Source: Larimichthys crocea (Eukaryota; Chordata; Actinopteri; Sciaenidae). Taken from it: a DNA stretch of 64,000 nt. Of this stretch, positions 22,308 to 34,899 are shown piece by piece; within the stretch, counting starts at the first letter, position 1; each line of letters opens with the position of its first letter. The stretch is from contig NC_040016.1 of NCBI RefSeq assembly GCF_000972845.2, positions 12,978,701 through 13,042,700 on the forward strand, in the 5' to 3' direction. Under the pieces are notes generated by a model. The model was not told the DNA's origin. It ran no database searches and was given only the letters and a program-made list of their open reading frames with translations. Made by a program: the position numbers and the translations under genes.

Positions 22308-22371
22308 TGTTTACTATTTACTATTTTATAGTATGTGATACAATTACAGTAACAAAAAAGATTATTACAGT

Positions 22372-22510
<139 letters not shown>

Positions 22511-22519
22511 CATATAATC

Positions 22520-23022
22520 CAGTAGTCTGAATCTCATTTATGTCAGAGGATTACAAGAATACCTGTATGTTCTTTACTATGCTAATCTGAACAGCCAAAG
22601 ATGAGTTGCTCTTCAAGTTTCATGTCTCTTTCCCATAGGTCTGCTCTCAGCCCTATCAGCCAGACTCAGAAGGAAACTGCCGCAACACAACAATAGAGTA
22701 CCTGTTGGAAGACTTTAACCTGTTCTGCAAGAAATGTCCCCCTGGTAAGTGTCTTGTAAACACAGCAAGGACTGCAGCCGGATTCATATAAGGACTGAAA
22801 GACAAAGCTGTCTCAATGCAGAATACGATGATATGTATTTGATGACACATGCTGTGAAACGTGTTGGTAAAAGCTTGGCTGTGGAGGTGTGACAGAAAAT
22901 AAAAAGCACCTTCTGTATTTAGACATTTATCCGTTTCCTTCTTTCATTCTAAGAGACATGAAGTGAGTTTATTGTGTGTGCTAGTTCCTTGAGAAAAAAT
23001 ATTTAATTAAAGTCTGGCCAGC
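22520..23022 (+). repeat. inverted duplication, copy B
   Basis: Reverse-complement copy of 13160-13672. It begins immediately after the CA microsatellite (CCAGTAGTCTGAATC...) and similarity ends around AAAGTCTGGCCA, a few bases before a GATA microsatellite. Left part up to the exon is identical to copy A; right part shows scattered substitutions and small indels. It is not part of any gene I can assemble. Confidence 0.93.
22639..22744 (+). pseudogene. isolated inverted copy of tnfrsf1b exon 2
   Basis: A 106-bp exon with an intact acceptor (CCCATAG) and donor (GTAAGT), open in the original frame. It would encode the first half of TNFR2 cysteine-rich domain 1. It differs from the functional exon at two positions, both changing the protein: Thr36 to Ile and Cys46 to Phe. 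Cys46 is the first of the CC pair; in the TNFR family it pairs with the first cysteine of CRD1, so the copy could not form that disulfide. No signal-peptide exon or further CRD exons are seen nearby on the plus strand, so this is most likely a non-functional fragment. Its splice signals could still allow it to be caught into a transcript. Confidence 0.82.
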
Positions 23023-23026
23023 TAAA

Positions 23027-23027
23027 T

Positions 23028-23071
<44 letters not shown>
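23027..23071. repeat. (GATA)n microsatellite
   Basis: About 11 tandem GATA units, bordering the inverted duplication copy B on its right. Confidence 0.97.
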
Positions 23072-24654
23072 CATCCAGTAGCAGCATGCAAACATATATT
23101 GAACATACATTAGAATTAACCTATAACACAGTAACCATACGTTAAAATTAACCTGAGATAGATCTAAATTTAGATATGTACGGAGAAATTAAATTAAACA
23201 TTTGCAGAGAAAAGTAGAGAAAACTACAGATAGACATTAAAACTATATACATTCAAAATATGCTGAGCAGAGGGTACACTCAAAAAGATTATTTGGCTAC
23301 TTATGCATTTCAGTTACATAGAAAATGTACATCCATTTGAATGACATTGTTTTAATATAAATAAACTAACAAACCTAATATGATGCAAGTAATAAGATTT
23401 ATGTGATAATACTAATAAACTCAAAATGACTGCATTCATTTTCACTGTTGGATTTGGGCAAATAAACTGGCTTTATTAATATTGAATGCATAAACCTGAC
23501 TACTACTACTACTATTACACTACTGTGTAGTGGAAGCAGATTGAATTTATTAGTACTATTACATAAATGGTAATACTTGCTTCACATTAATTTTATTAGT
23601 TGATTTATATTAAAAGCATATAATTCAAATGGATTGAAGTGCAAGTTAACAGAATGCCCAGGAATCAGTGCAACCGAGAATGAGATTGTCAATTTGTCTG
23701 TTGTGCTTTGTGTCCTCCCGGCCATAACTGAGAGGTGTTGTGCATGTTGTCTTATGGCCAGGGGGATGAAATGTGGAAACATGTAAGCAATATTCAAATG
23801 TTGCAGGTGTTATACCCGACTACACAGACACAATTGGGTGGGGTACATTTAATTGGTTTTGTAGTAAAATCTGAATCTGCAGAGTAAATCGCAGCTGTTA
23901 AAAGAGTAGAAAGTAGGCTATAATATTTTCCTTTGAAATGAAAAGAGAGAATTAAGTACCTCAAAACTTACTTACTACTTATTCAGTTACTTTCTGACAT
24001 TGTTTAATAAGGAGAACCACTGCTAAAAATAAGAGTCTAAGCACAAAAACAAGATAGTCTGTTGAGGAATGTTTAACAAGCCTTCAAGGCCAAGTTGAGC
24101 CTAGACGGCACCACTACAGTCCCAGCGGGGACAGGGATGAAATACTCCCCAAGAAAACCATATTAGGTAAAATGAAGGAATAACATTGAGGCAGCGGCAG
24201 TTCAAAGAGGAAACTCCTACGGGGACTGCTGCAAGAGCCCTGGAGTAACTTAAAAGTGTGATCATATATCTAGTCAACAAGGTTTACAACAACGATCTTT
24301 ATGCCATATATTAACTGAGGTTAAAACAGTAAAAGGCTTCTAAGAATAGGTATCTAAAGCCATATTTGCTCAGAGCTTTACAGCATGAAGAGACAGACTC
24401 TACTATCTATATTATGCAACTGTGGCTGCACATTCATTGCCAGAATAGCAACTAAAATCTACATCAGTATCTGACATCCTCTATGTCAGGAGTGAAGACA
24501 GAAGTCACATGAGAAAGAACTCTTGAAATGTCAGATGAAGAGGTCGCCGAAAACATACGCACAAACCTTTAAATGACAGCAGATCCTAGACTGTGGCATT
24601 AAGTTTACATTTACAATTCAGTCAGTGAAGACTTTTAAGTTTTTTCTCTCAGTT

Positions 24655-25125
24655 AAAGGTAAACCTGTATAGCTCAAGCTGCCTCGAATGGCTGTTCTAA
24701 GTGCTAAAAACTGTAATTCCTCAAGCGGCCGCTTGAGACAGGCTGCAGAAGTGACCCAAGCTCTAGAAGTTCCTGTATTGAAATGTCTTCACAGCAGAAA
24801 TAAACATGTTTACAATGTTTACAGCGGTTTTGGTAATTTCGTCATTCATGACAACATTTTTTAACTCACCCATTCAAACTATATTAAGGCTTAAAGTTCT
24901 GCATAATTAACAACTTTTCTGCTTTGATTGACAGGTAAGTGCCTTTACAGATCACACATCATTCGGCCCTCCTCAGGTCTGATCCATGTCTTTGCCGATG
25001 TTTAGATTAGCCAGGAGGCAGAAGAAGAAGAACATCCAACATGTTCATATTGCCACATATTTTTGGCTTCAAAACAGCACTTCGGAAACTTACGGGTGAC
25101 ATCACTCATGTCACTCTGTCCATTC
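24655..25125 (+). repeat. interspersed repeat, family shared with 38.9 and 45.7 kb
   Basis: Shares ordered blocks with 38.92-39.31 kb and 45.71-45.90 kb: AACTGTAATTCCTCAAGCGGCCGCTTGAG, then AATGTCTTCACAG...AACATGTTTACA, then TTTGGTAAT, then a GATCCATGTCTTTGCCGATG-like block, TTTAGATTAGCCAGGAGG, and a terminal GAAACTTACGGGTGACATCACTC. The order and spacing show one family. The class of element is not determined. Confidence 0.7.
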
Positions 25126-25739
25126 TTTATTGTGTTATTGGTACAGCTCTACTGTAATCCAATACAACAGCTCAGCCATGAATTCTACGTTTACAAAGAT
25201 AATAATGTTCAGTTTTAGAGGTATGAATATGTGTATAACTGAGGTTATAGTTGAGTGAAGTTATAAAGAGGGGACCTCTGGTCACATGACACAAACAAGG
25301 AACATATGGCACTGCTTTATGCCTCTTTTCTTTGGTTTGTTTGTTTTACGGCTTTGGGTCGCCCCATCCCTGTATGCAACAGAAGCATGCCTATCAAAAA
25401 GTAATATAAGTTTGGATGATATGACTATCTAATTTGGTCTTACTTTAGCAGTTATGGACTTTATTTATGCAGCCACAACAACAAAAATGAACCATTATTT
25501 CTTCTCCAGAGAGGGCAAGTGGTCTTGTGCATGTCCTTCTACAAAAAATGGTCTCATCTGATATTTTCATTTTCCACATGGAAAGATTTTATTTTGGTGA
25601 ACTGCTTTAAAACACTGCTTTTGACACTTGCAGGCAGAACAATAACTTGAAATACACTATCATACCTTATGAACCTGTGAATGTGTGAACAAACAGTTGG
25701 TTACTTACAACTCGAGCTGACACAGTCTAACGTTATTAT

Positions 25740-26160
25740 TCATTTGGAGCTGTGTTGAGGGCAGTATTCACTCACATTTTAGCTCTATTTTGGTTTCTAC
25801 CAAGCAAATATCTGGCTCATCAGCTGCCAAACACTCCACTTAATCAGCTGACGTTTTTTGCCAACTTCTCTGTCTGTCGCCTGGTGCTGGGCAGATAGTA
25901 CACACTGGGTTTATCATGGCTTATTTTGCCGCAACAGTTTCCTGCTGCGTCAGGAAACGAGGTTGGTGCATGATGTGAGTCTGTACCAAAACAGTAAAGT
26001 TGTTGGTTGGCCATAAAACCAAAAACAAAGAGCTAAAAGAGGCTAGCACACTCTGTGGAGTAGGTGATACTTCTCTGCTGGCTTCTTCAACATTACACAG
26101 TTATTTGATTCACTGCTAAACATATTGATTAGTGCATTAGTTAAGAAGGTTGGCTAAAAC
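25740..26160 (+). repeat. probable interspersed repeat
   Basis: The stretch with CTCATCAGCTGCCAAACACTCC, GTTTCCTGCTGCGTCAGGAAAC (a short palindrome) and CCAAAAACAAAGAGCTAAAAGAGGCTAGC matches my recollection of a repeat common in perch-like fishes. No second copy is visible in this window, so this rests on recognition only. Confidence 0.4.
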
Positions 26161-29100
26161 TGAGCAGTCTCATTTTGCTCTAAAGTCTATACTACAGCAG
26201 TTGTTGCCTGTCTAAAATCTGCGGATAGCAACTGTATTCCAATTTTTTTCGTCCATCAGAAAAAATCACATTTTCTACTTTTTGGCAAAGTTTTATTTGT
26301 TTTAATCTTAAGTAGATTTTGAAAACAGTCTGTGTGAACACCAGATATTTCTATATGCAGGTATGCATCACCAAATGCTATTTGCTTTAGGAGTCCTAAC
26401 TCTTACCCTGGGGCCCTGGCTAATTGCTTGCACCTATAACTCAAGGACTACACCACACATCAACAGGTTTTACATTGTTAGCTGAATGGCCAATGTGCAT
26501 TTAACCAATTCATTAATCTATGGTGTGCCTCAAAGAAATCACTTTCAACTCACATGCTTATGTGATTGTGTACATATTTCTGTACATATAGTACACTACC
26601 TCAACCTATAAAGATAATCTTATATTAATAAAAGATCACACAGACAGTTTTGTACGTAGGCTGTACATGTGTTTGATGCAAAATGCTTTTATTAATATCT
26701 GCACATTCGGTACGTGTTGTGGCTATTAGCTAAATGTATTTGATCAGCTGCATGCATGCATATAGATATAATACAGATATAATAGTTTAGATCCAAGTAA
26801 TAGTCATTTCTCACTAACGTAAAATACATGTTGATCTTCTCTCTCTAAAAGGACAACCTGTGCTTGTAAAAGTGAAGACAGTAGTACGCATCCATCCTCT
26901 GCTGGGTGGCTTGATGACATTAGTTTATTTACACTAAATCTGTCCATCCATGGTGGCAATAATGACAGTGTTGCAGGTGGTGCAGGGTCACAGCCATAAT
27001 CATATGCCTGATCCCCCGTGGAGCGAATGGTGTGGAACTGCGTGGGCGAGCTGCTGCTCTGTATTCCAGTCACGGCTCGTTTGCGTTGAGAGCTGTCCAG
27101 GCCAGTCCAGTATGATTAGTTGACCACAGTAGTGTGGAGTTGCACCCCATTATCATTAAACGGTGCCAGTCATGAAGTCATATACTCCTCCCTGTCTCTC
27201 TAATTACACCCCCACTGTTGGGCTCCAAGCAATTACTGCCTGCCGCCAGAACGTTTCATCGTTCATTAGGCACAGATAACGGACACACCAACAACAAAAA
27301 CAAAAGAAAAAGTGGAATTATTCACATTTATGCTAAACGACAAAATATCACCCAAAAATAATTACTTTGATGTCATTAGTTTAATGAAACCAAAGGTGTG
27401 TTTAGGTGAAAGGTGGCGACATTGTTAGGAATCATATAACCCAAAGAAAGCCTAGGCAGCAGCAGCACACTGATGAATATTTTTATATTTCCTTAATATG
27501 CTGATGACAGGCATGTCATGGGTCTTTGTGTCGTGCCCTGTGCAAAGATGGCCTTTTGGCTTATTGTACATTTAGGGAGCTAACTATATCTTTATTTATA
27601 ATTAAGATTATTTACAGCTTCCATGTGTAAGATTCTTAAGTATTTAATGTATTTTTTCAAGACAGATTTTCTGGGACAATCCAAAAGATGTGACGTCTAT
27701 TTGTGCTCCCGTGTGCCTTTCCTCTTCTTGTTCCTGCAGTTGACACTAACTAACATTACCTACAACAAATGACCAGCATCCACAACAACACTAAATCCAA
27801 CTCCCATATAATTAACAGTTGCTTTCTACTATCCAAGAGTGATACAAGACAGGAGCCAATGAGCCAGCTTCCCAAAAGCTGAGAGCTGGCTGGTTGTGGT
27901 GTGGCTGGGTAGTATGGTTCTGGTGTTGGTTGCCTCATGGTGTTGGCTGACAGGGTGATTCACAAACAGCAAGCTAGTTAGTATAAAATATAAAAACATT
28001 TCAGACAGTGACATTATTCTAAATATGATTGTAATTTATTTCCCAGCATTCAGTGTTCATTTCAGCGTTAAGTCTTATGTATGCAATTTTTTAACCAATG
28101 CACAGGATGGTGTGATGGCCAGCTTGAACAAGCTGACTTTTCCAAACTGCATGCAGTCTGACCAAACAATGTACCTTGATCCCCATACTTAATGAAATCA
28201 TAATTTATCTTTACTGCTATCTACTAGTGATTCACAGTATATTGATTAAGTAACAAACCATAATGATCTACAGTGGACACTGGACCTTTAATGAGTTAAA
28301 AACGCTTCCTTCATCAGGACTGCACTGGCATAGTTTGATCAGATTTAACAGACTGTGATCAAGCAACTGTCAACAAACAATTATCATCAGATTTTTATCT
28401 AAATTGCTAAATTCTGATTGGTGCATGAATGCACATGACGTCATTTCTTGAAGATGTAAGAGGAATTAAAAAAAAAAAACTACTCCAGCTTCGGCAGAAG
28501 GTTTCGTGTTCATGTAGGAAGACATTAATCATAGTAAGAAACTTTAACTGTGTTATACTATTTGATTATCTATGAATAAATGTTGGACATTCTGGATCCT
28601 GTCCTGTGCGGTTACAGGTCATGGCAAAGTGCAGAAATAGCTAACAAGAGGAAAGACACAAGACCTACGGACATAAGATCATCCATCAAAATGTTTATTT
28701 TATACAACATAATGTGAAAACAGGAATCTCCTTTATAATCACATTTAGGGATTTTTCTCAATATAACCCTGTCAGGGACGTTTTCTAAATGTCTGATATT
28801 TTTATTTCAGTAAGTGATAAATATGTAGTGATAAATCAGACTGCAGGCAAAATCCTCTGTCTCACTGAGGGAAAGCAATAAGCTTCATTTACAACCTTGG
28901 AAAATATGATAAAAATGTAAATAAGTGAGATACTCCACTAAAAGTTGTTTGCCCTGAATGCACCCAAACATTTTATTTAAAAAAAAAGCTTACATACATT
29001 TTAATGATACTGTACTATGATACTAAACTACACACACACAAAAACAGGAAGTAGATAGACTGCACAATGTTTTGGTGTCTTGAGTTTTACTATTACACAA

Positions 29101-32100
29101 TGAAGTAGGACAAAGAGACACAAACACAGTTATTATGAGACAAAACAGTGAAATTGGTATTTAAGCTGAGCCAGAACAACAGAGTAAATACTGTTTTAAA
29201 GTCCCATTGCACAAATGATACAAAAATAAAGTTTGACATGACTTTGAGAGGTATGCCTGTTGAAACATAATCTCTTCACTTATCTTGAGTTGAACAATAG
29301 TCCAGTGTGGTTTATGGTTAAATAAACCACACTGTTTTTAAAAAAAAATCTGATCTGAAAAGTCTCTCTTGACTCTCTTCTTGCAGAGCAGCCCACAGTG
29401 GGATTCTGAGAAGAAGAAGAAAAACAACCAAACAGCCAAGGTACACAAGGAGTTTATGATTCTGTTAAAAACATATCCCATTTGTCCTTTTCAACAGCAG
29501 CAACATCTCCCAACAAGCATTTATATTTTCCTGGAACCAGGCATCGCCAAATAAATACTAGTTAAGTGAGAATGTAACAGAGCACGACGAGGGGAGGTAA
29601 TATCAGAGAGCGAAAGACCGGCTGAGGAGCAGAGGAGGAGGAAGAGGAGGAGGTCTGACAGAGGGGGGTGACCAACAGGATTGGTGAGGGAAGTGTTTTT
29701 TACTGATAAAGAAAGGGAAAGGGTCGATTGTCCCCAGCACTCAAGCGATAGTGGTGGATGCCATTAAGATAAGGAGGATTAGACCTGCCACATCACTGTC
29801 CAAGCTGCTGCAACCTGAGGGACAGGTGGGGGGTTAAAGGCCCCATCCAGGAGGGTTTGTTGTCACTTTGCCTGTCAGTGACCAAAGGGACTGAATCATG
29901 TGGAGCTGATGATTTAATAGGCATAAAATAAGCAGCTTAAAAACAGACAACCAAAACACTTTTGTCAGCGGTGAAAGAAGTATTTGATTACTTCTTTTTT
30001 ACTTAAGAAAAGTAACAATAACACAACGCAGCAAGTCTGACATTGAATATGTTACTGAGGTACATAACATTTGTGACTTTTTAAAAGTGCTGAACGCAGG
30101 ACAAAACAGTTATATTATTACCTACTATATAATTTGATTATTATCACTCATGCACTAATATATAAGTAGAATTTTACTGTTGTATACATTTAATGTAATA
30201 CATTTTACAGGTATCTACCTATTATTACCTATATATACCTATTGTGGCCACTCAGTGTAAAATACTTGAGTAAATGTACTTAGTTACATCCCAAAACAAA
30301 TTTTAATGAGACGCCTCAGAAACTGTTTATTTGACAAAGTTTTTATAGCAGCACAGTCTGCTCCAGACCAGAAAAAGAAGCTCTCGTCGGTCTCATCGCT
30401 CCCCTTTTGTAATTATTTTCAAATTATTACTGTGTAGTTTTACATCGGCTTGACAAAATAATGTCAGGAGAAAAACTATTTGTTCTTGTTAATGTCTCTG
30501 CAAAGCTACAGATAATATTCACAAATGGAGACCAGAGTTTCCAGAGTGGAGAATGCATATTAAACAGCTGAAATCGGGGTATGTTACATCCACAGTGTAC
30601 TTATTCTATTGTTGCAATAGCAACATGTTAATTCAGAGTAGAAAGCACAGCACACATGCACATAAACACACGCAGAGATAAAAACACACTACACATACTT
30701 AATATTATCTGTATATCAGGTCCTTGTGTACTCTCTTTGAAGCTGCCTGTTTTTACTTCTTTTACAGAGAGTTATGCTTGGCCACGTCTGAATAATAGTG
30801 AGGGGTGAAGGCATCTGTGAAAATGTCCACACTGACCCCAGCAATCATGCCGTGCTCGACCGTATTTCACCGTATTACACCTGGAAACGGTGATCTAATG
30901 GACGCTGATTTATGAGACGAGGACAGAGACCATGAGATTTGCCCCTGGTTCGGTTCCTCTGAGTTAGTCCGCACTGAGACCTCATATTGAGGCTTTTATG
31001 TCACTGCTGTGCTTAATGACCTGTGTGCTTCTCTGAGGCCTATTAAACACAGTAAATCAACAGAGGAGGAACATACCAGTTAATCACAACCTTTGTTTTG
31101 GGGCTGAGGGGAGACAATGAATCTAACAGAAGGCAGCCGAGCTGACCGAGCGTGTGTAAGGACAACTAACACTGTCATGTCAGACAGACGTACTGCCTCA
31201 GTAGCCAAACGTGTCAAACAAGAATCAATGCAGCTATTTCATCCAGTCTCTACTGCTGTCAGCAAACTGTCCTTTTATAAACAAGATGACGGCATTGTTA
31301 GTATTTGTAAGACGAATGTAAGATAGTATCACCTCATCACAAAGTTACAATAAATAAGCTTCCTGCTTGAAAATGGCTTTAAGCATTGCAATTAAAAACT
31401 CAAATATTCTGCTCTGGTTAAGCTCGTGCTGACTGCGGGCCTAATCTGACAGTATTTAACATGGGACATAATTAACAGGAAGTGGAGAATGTAAAGCAGT
31501 GATTACTACTATTGTCAAGCTCAAGCTGTATGCTCAAAAACAGAGATGTCAGGCCAAACCAAAAATGACATGCTGGTTAATGGATCTGGCTCCAAATAAG
31601 AACATTTTCATAAATAAGTCTGTTGAAACCAAAGAAAAGAACTTTACCATCTGGTTCCATGTTTTGCAACCTGTAATCTGATATCGGTTTTAGTTATGAC
31701 ACTTTTTTCATCCTCCATCAACAACAACCTTCTCTCCTCTTTTTACTCAGAGTTTCCAAGTACACATTTCATTTTCCGCCACAGGCTTTTAGCGAAGTTG
31801 AACAGCATTCTCCATCAAGTACGTACAGTAGCATTCATCAACAATAGCCTAATTAAAAAGCTTTCAGGCTTGTTTTTCAGATCCACTAATCACAGACAGT
31901 CCAGTATTCGCTTATGGCCTGTGTGAGAACAAACATACACTGCCTTAGAGCAAATAAATCTCCAATAATCTAATTTAAGGTTCCCTACTTACACATAATT
32001 AGACTTACTCTTGCAAAGCCAAAGATATTGTCTGCACTCAAGTGTATAACATGTAATATCTAGAATGGAAATTGCAGAAAAGTAAAGATCTGATGTTTGC

Positions 32101-32773
32101 AAACACCTTTGTTCAAGTTAGTTAATGATTCAGGACAAAATGAAACCCGGCAACATATTAGCTGACAGTGCTGCAACACAGAGCAGGAGGCACAAACACA
32201 GCTGACAAAAAGCAAAAAGGTTGTGACTCCTGGAAATGTGAGAAAAATCTTACCGGCACAGCATCGCTGTGAAAGGAAGGAGGGGAAGAAAGAAACCAAA
32301 GGCAACCAAGCCTTTAAAAGCACCGATGTTCATTTAGTTTGGATGAAAGCTCAAATTAGCAGAAATACATTAGTCAGAGCAGATGCTCTTCTGCAGGCAG
32401 GGACTAAGATAAAGCAGCTTTCTTTGAGGATCTTCAGAAACATAAATTTGACTTTAATTTCATGGGTCTTTGCAACAGTCACATGGGATGCGGGATGACT
32501 TTATAGTTCAGAGGGACAGAAAGGAGAAACACTTCTATCCCTGATTACATGTTCTTTTTATGATTTCTCTGAGTAAGAAGTACATCTACGTACATCCTGC
32601 AGGAATAACATGTAGACCTCAAGCAGTCAGTGAAGACAGTGCTCACTTGTGGCCACCATGCCAAACCTTAGAAGATGAATAAGTCAAGAAAGAGACTAAA
32701 CAGGGCTTGTCCTAAGGTTGCCAAGGTATGAAATGCACGTGTTTGCATGATGTTTTCACGATATTTTAGATTT

Positions 32774-33792
32774 AAATGATTGCTGTGTAAGATTTTGTAG
32801 CATCTAGCGTTGTAGTTGTAGATTGCAACCCTCTCCACTCACCCTCCTGTTCCAAGCCTGAAAGAGACAGTGGCTGCAAAATATGCAAATAACGTTGAAT
32901 TCTCTTATCTGGAGCCAATGTTTAGTTTGTCCGCTCTGGGCTACTATAGAAACATGGCAGGGCAACATGACTGATAACCAAGAGGACCCGCATAGATATA
33001 AAAATTCACTCTAAAGCAACAAAAACATAACGATTCTTATTTTCCCGATGATTATACAGTACACTTCAAACTAAGATATGAGTAACACTGGTAGTAAATG
33101 ACCTCCCTCTAGTGGTTCCTGGAGGAATCTCTGAGATTTTAGTAAATAATCATACAATAATAATTTTCCTAGAGCATTTCTTGTAGTATTTTGATTCAAT
33201 ATCAGCCAGCTATGTAGTCACATTGATGCATGCAGTGCACTCATACGTCCATGATCAGTCACAAGATAAAATATTTTTTTAAAACGTTGCATTGTGGCTC
33301 CAAATGGGAACTGATGGATCAGGACTACATAAGCTTTTATTCTTGAACTAGTTACATTCAGTATTCAAGAGTCAACAATAAGTAATATTTTGATTAGAAA
33401 TAAACCTGCCTGTTGAACAGTAATGTATTTAATGTCAGTCATAATGGTGGTACCTAGAGAGCCTAATATTTTCCTTTTTTTAAAGATATTTTATTGGCCT
33501 TTATTTGACAGAGACAGCTTGAAAAGTGACAGGAAATGTGGGGAGAGAGAGACGGGGAATGACATGTGGGAAATAGTCACAGAATCCTGGGCCGCCGCGG
33601 CAAAGACTGAGCCTTCGTACATAGGGCGGATGCTCTACCGACTGAGCTAAACAACACCCCGAGAGCCTAATATTTTCTGAGGTTGTATGCGTCTGCTGCA
33701 CTAATGAAAACATACTTATGCATATTAGATTTCATGTGTGCTATAGTCTGTAAATAGAGCCCCCTAAATGTAACACACTGGACCTTTAAGAT
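32774..33792 (+). repeat. interspersed element (same family as 18.2, 21.4, 52.1 kb) split by a SINE
   Basis: Left part (about 32774-33130) carries GTAAGATTTTGTAGCATCTAG, GATTGCAACC, CAATGTTTAGTTTGTCCGCTCTGGGCTACTATAGAAACATGGC and ATTCTTATTTTCCCGATGATTATAC. The right part (about 33690-33792) carries ACTAATGAAAACATACTTATG and the terminus TGTAACACACTGGACCTTTAA. The intervening DNA includes a younger SINE. Confidence 0.75.
33474..33660 (-). mobile_element. tRNA-derived SINE with target-site duplication
   Basis: Read on the minus strand the element begins GGGTGTTGTTTAGCTCAGTCGGTAGAGCATCCGCCC, a clear tRNA-like head with a pol III A box; the B box is degraded (near GGCCCAGGATTC). The body contains the CCACATGTCATTCCCCGTCTCTCTCTCCCC-type block and ends in an A-rich tail. 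It is flanked by a perfect 17-bp direct repeat, GAGAGCCTAATATTTTC, at 33457-33473 and 33661-33677, the signature of LINE-mediated insertion. Confidence 0.88.
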
Positions 33793-34899
33793 ATAAAACA
33801 TGGCTAAAATGAAGAACAGTATCAGCAAGAGCAACATTCATAATTCATTTTTATCCATTCTGCTGAATATTTACACAACTTGAAAGAAATGTAACTAACC
33901 TCTCGTGTGTCTGTGACATTCAGTATCAAACTCAAGATGTCATGGAGATTGACTAAATAAGATTGCACAACCTAATGCAGAATACTTAACACAGTGACTA
34001 CATGAGAGGATACATTCTCTCTGCTAAGTAAAATCTATGAATAAATTATTAACTCAGTTGCAAACTTCGGCTCCCCACTGTGCTGCGCTCCATCATCCAT
34101 GTTGTTGTTAAACGACTGCAAGCTTCTTCACTTCTCCCCTCCAGTTATTGACATGCTGCTGCACATTAGCAATAAAAGGGATCTTTAACGTATTAGTAAA
34201 TGCACGTTCTATTTTGGGTTAGATGCGCTAAATTTGTTTACTTTCTTGGGCAGCAGCACCTGAGCAACTGGGTGCCTATGTGCATCAGCCTATCACACTG
34301 TGGCCCTCACTTTCTTTTTATTATCAGCTAATTAGTGTGGTTAATCAGGCTGATAATGAGCCCGGGCGTCATGCCATTACAGCCTGACACCAGGCCAGGG
34401 TTCAGAACGACACTGTGCAAGCATCCAAGATCTCCCTGAAGACAAGTCTTTCCTGGACACAGGAGTAGGGCAACACTAATGAGTGGTGTTTTGATGATAA
34501 CACCTTTATGGCTGCAGAAATCATAAAAAAAAACAACTAAAGGAGGTTTAGAAACTCTGTGTTACAAGATGATCTGTCTGCAGAGTGCTTTAAGCATGTG
34601 TTTGTCTTATCTCTCTGCAAGCTTTCCGGATTTTTCTGTCCTTTTCCGCTCAGCAGCTGGTGACACTCCACAGAGAGAAAACTAAATTGATGCTCTCTGT
34701 AACACATCCTGTTGACCCCTTAGACAGACACATATCATAATCCTCTTCAGACCTTATAACACCCACATCCCCGAACCTTTTCTTTTTCTTATCACAGGAC
34801 TGTAATCGAAAACAATCCAGTCCTATCACCTCCCATCTGCCTCCTCTCTCTCTCTCTCTCTCCCTCCCTCCGTCTCTTGCTCTCACTCTCTCTCTGCTG

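Larger units (their letters stand above)
23072..34899. other. gene-poor region between miip and mmel1
   Basis: Nearly 12 kb without a supportable coding exon. It contains interspersed repeats (24.65-25.13, about 25.74-26.16, 32.77-33.79 kb) and a polypurine block (GAGGAGGAAGAGG) near 29.62-29.66 kb. Several repeat-free stretches of balanced composition with homeodomain-like TAATTA/ATTA cores stand out near 26.9-27.3, 30.8-31.05 and 34.2-34.45 kb and could be conserved non-coding elements. The longest open frame (26804-27073, minus) has no recognised domain and I do not call it a gene. Confidence 0.55.

Noticed and set aside
22745..27000. A second full TNF receptor gene on the plus strand after the exon copy
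   Set aside because: I looked for further CRD, membrane and tail exons and found none; homology stops near 23022.
26804..27073. 89-residue minus-strand open frame
   Set aside because: No recognised domain, no clear splice partners; the DNA looks more like non-coding regulatory sequence.
33601..33660. tRNA gene on the minus strand
   Set aside because: It has a good A box but no intact B box, acceptor stem or full cloverleaf, and is bounded by a SINE target-site duplication.
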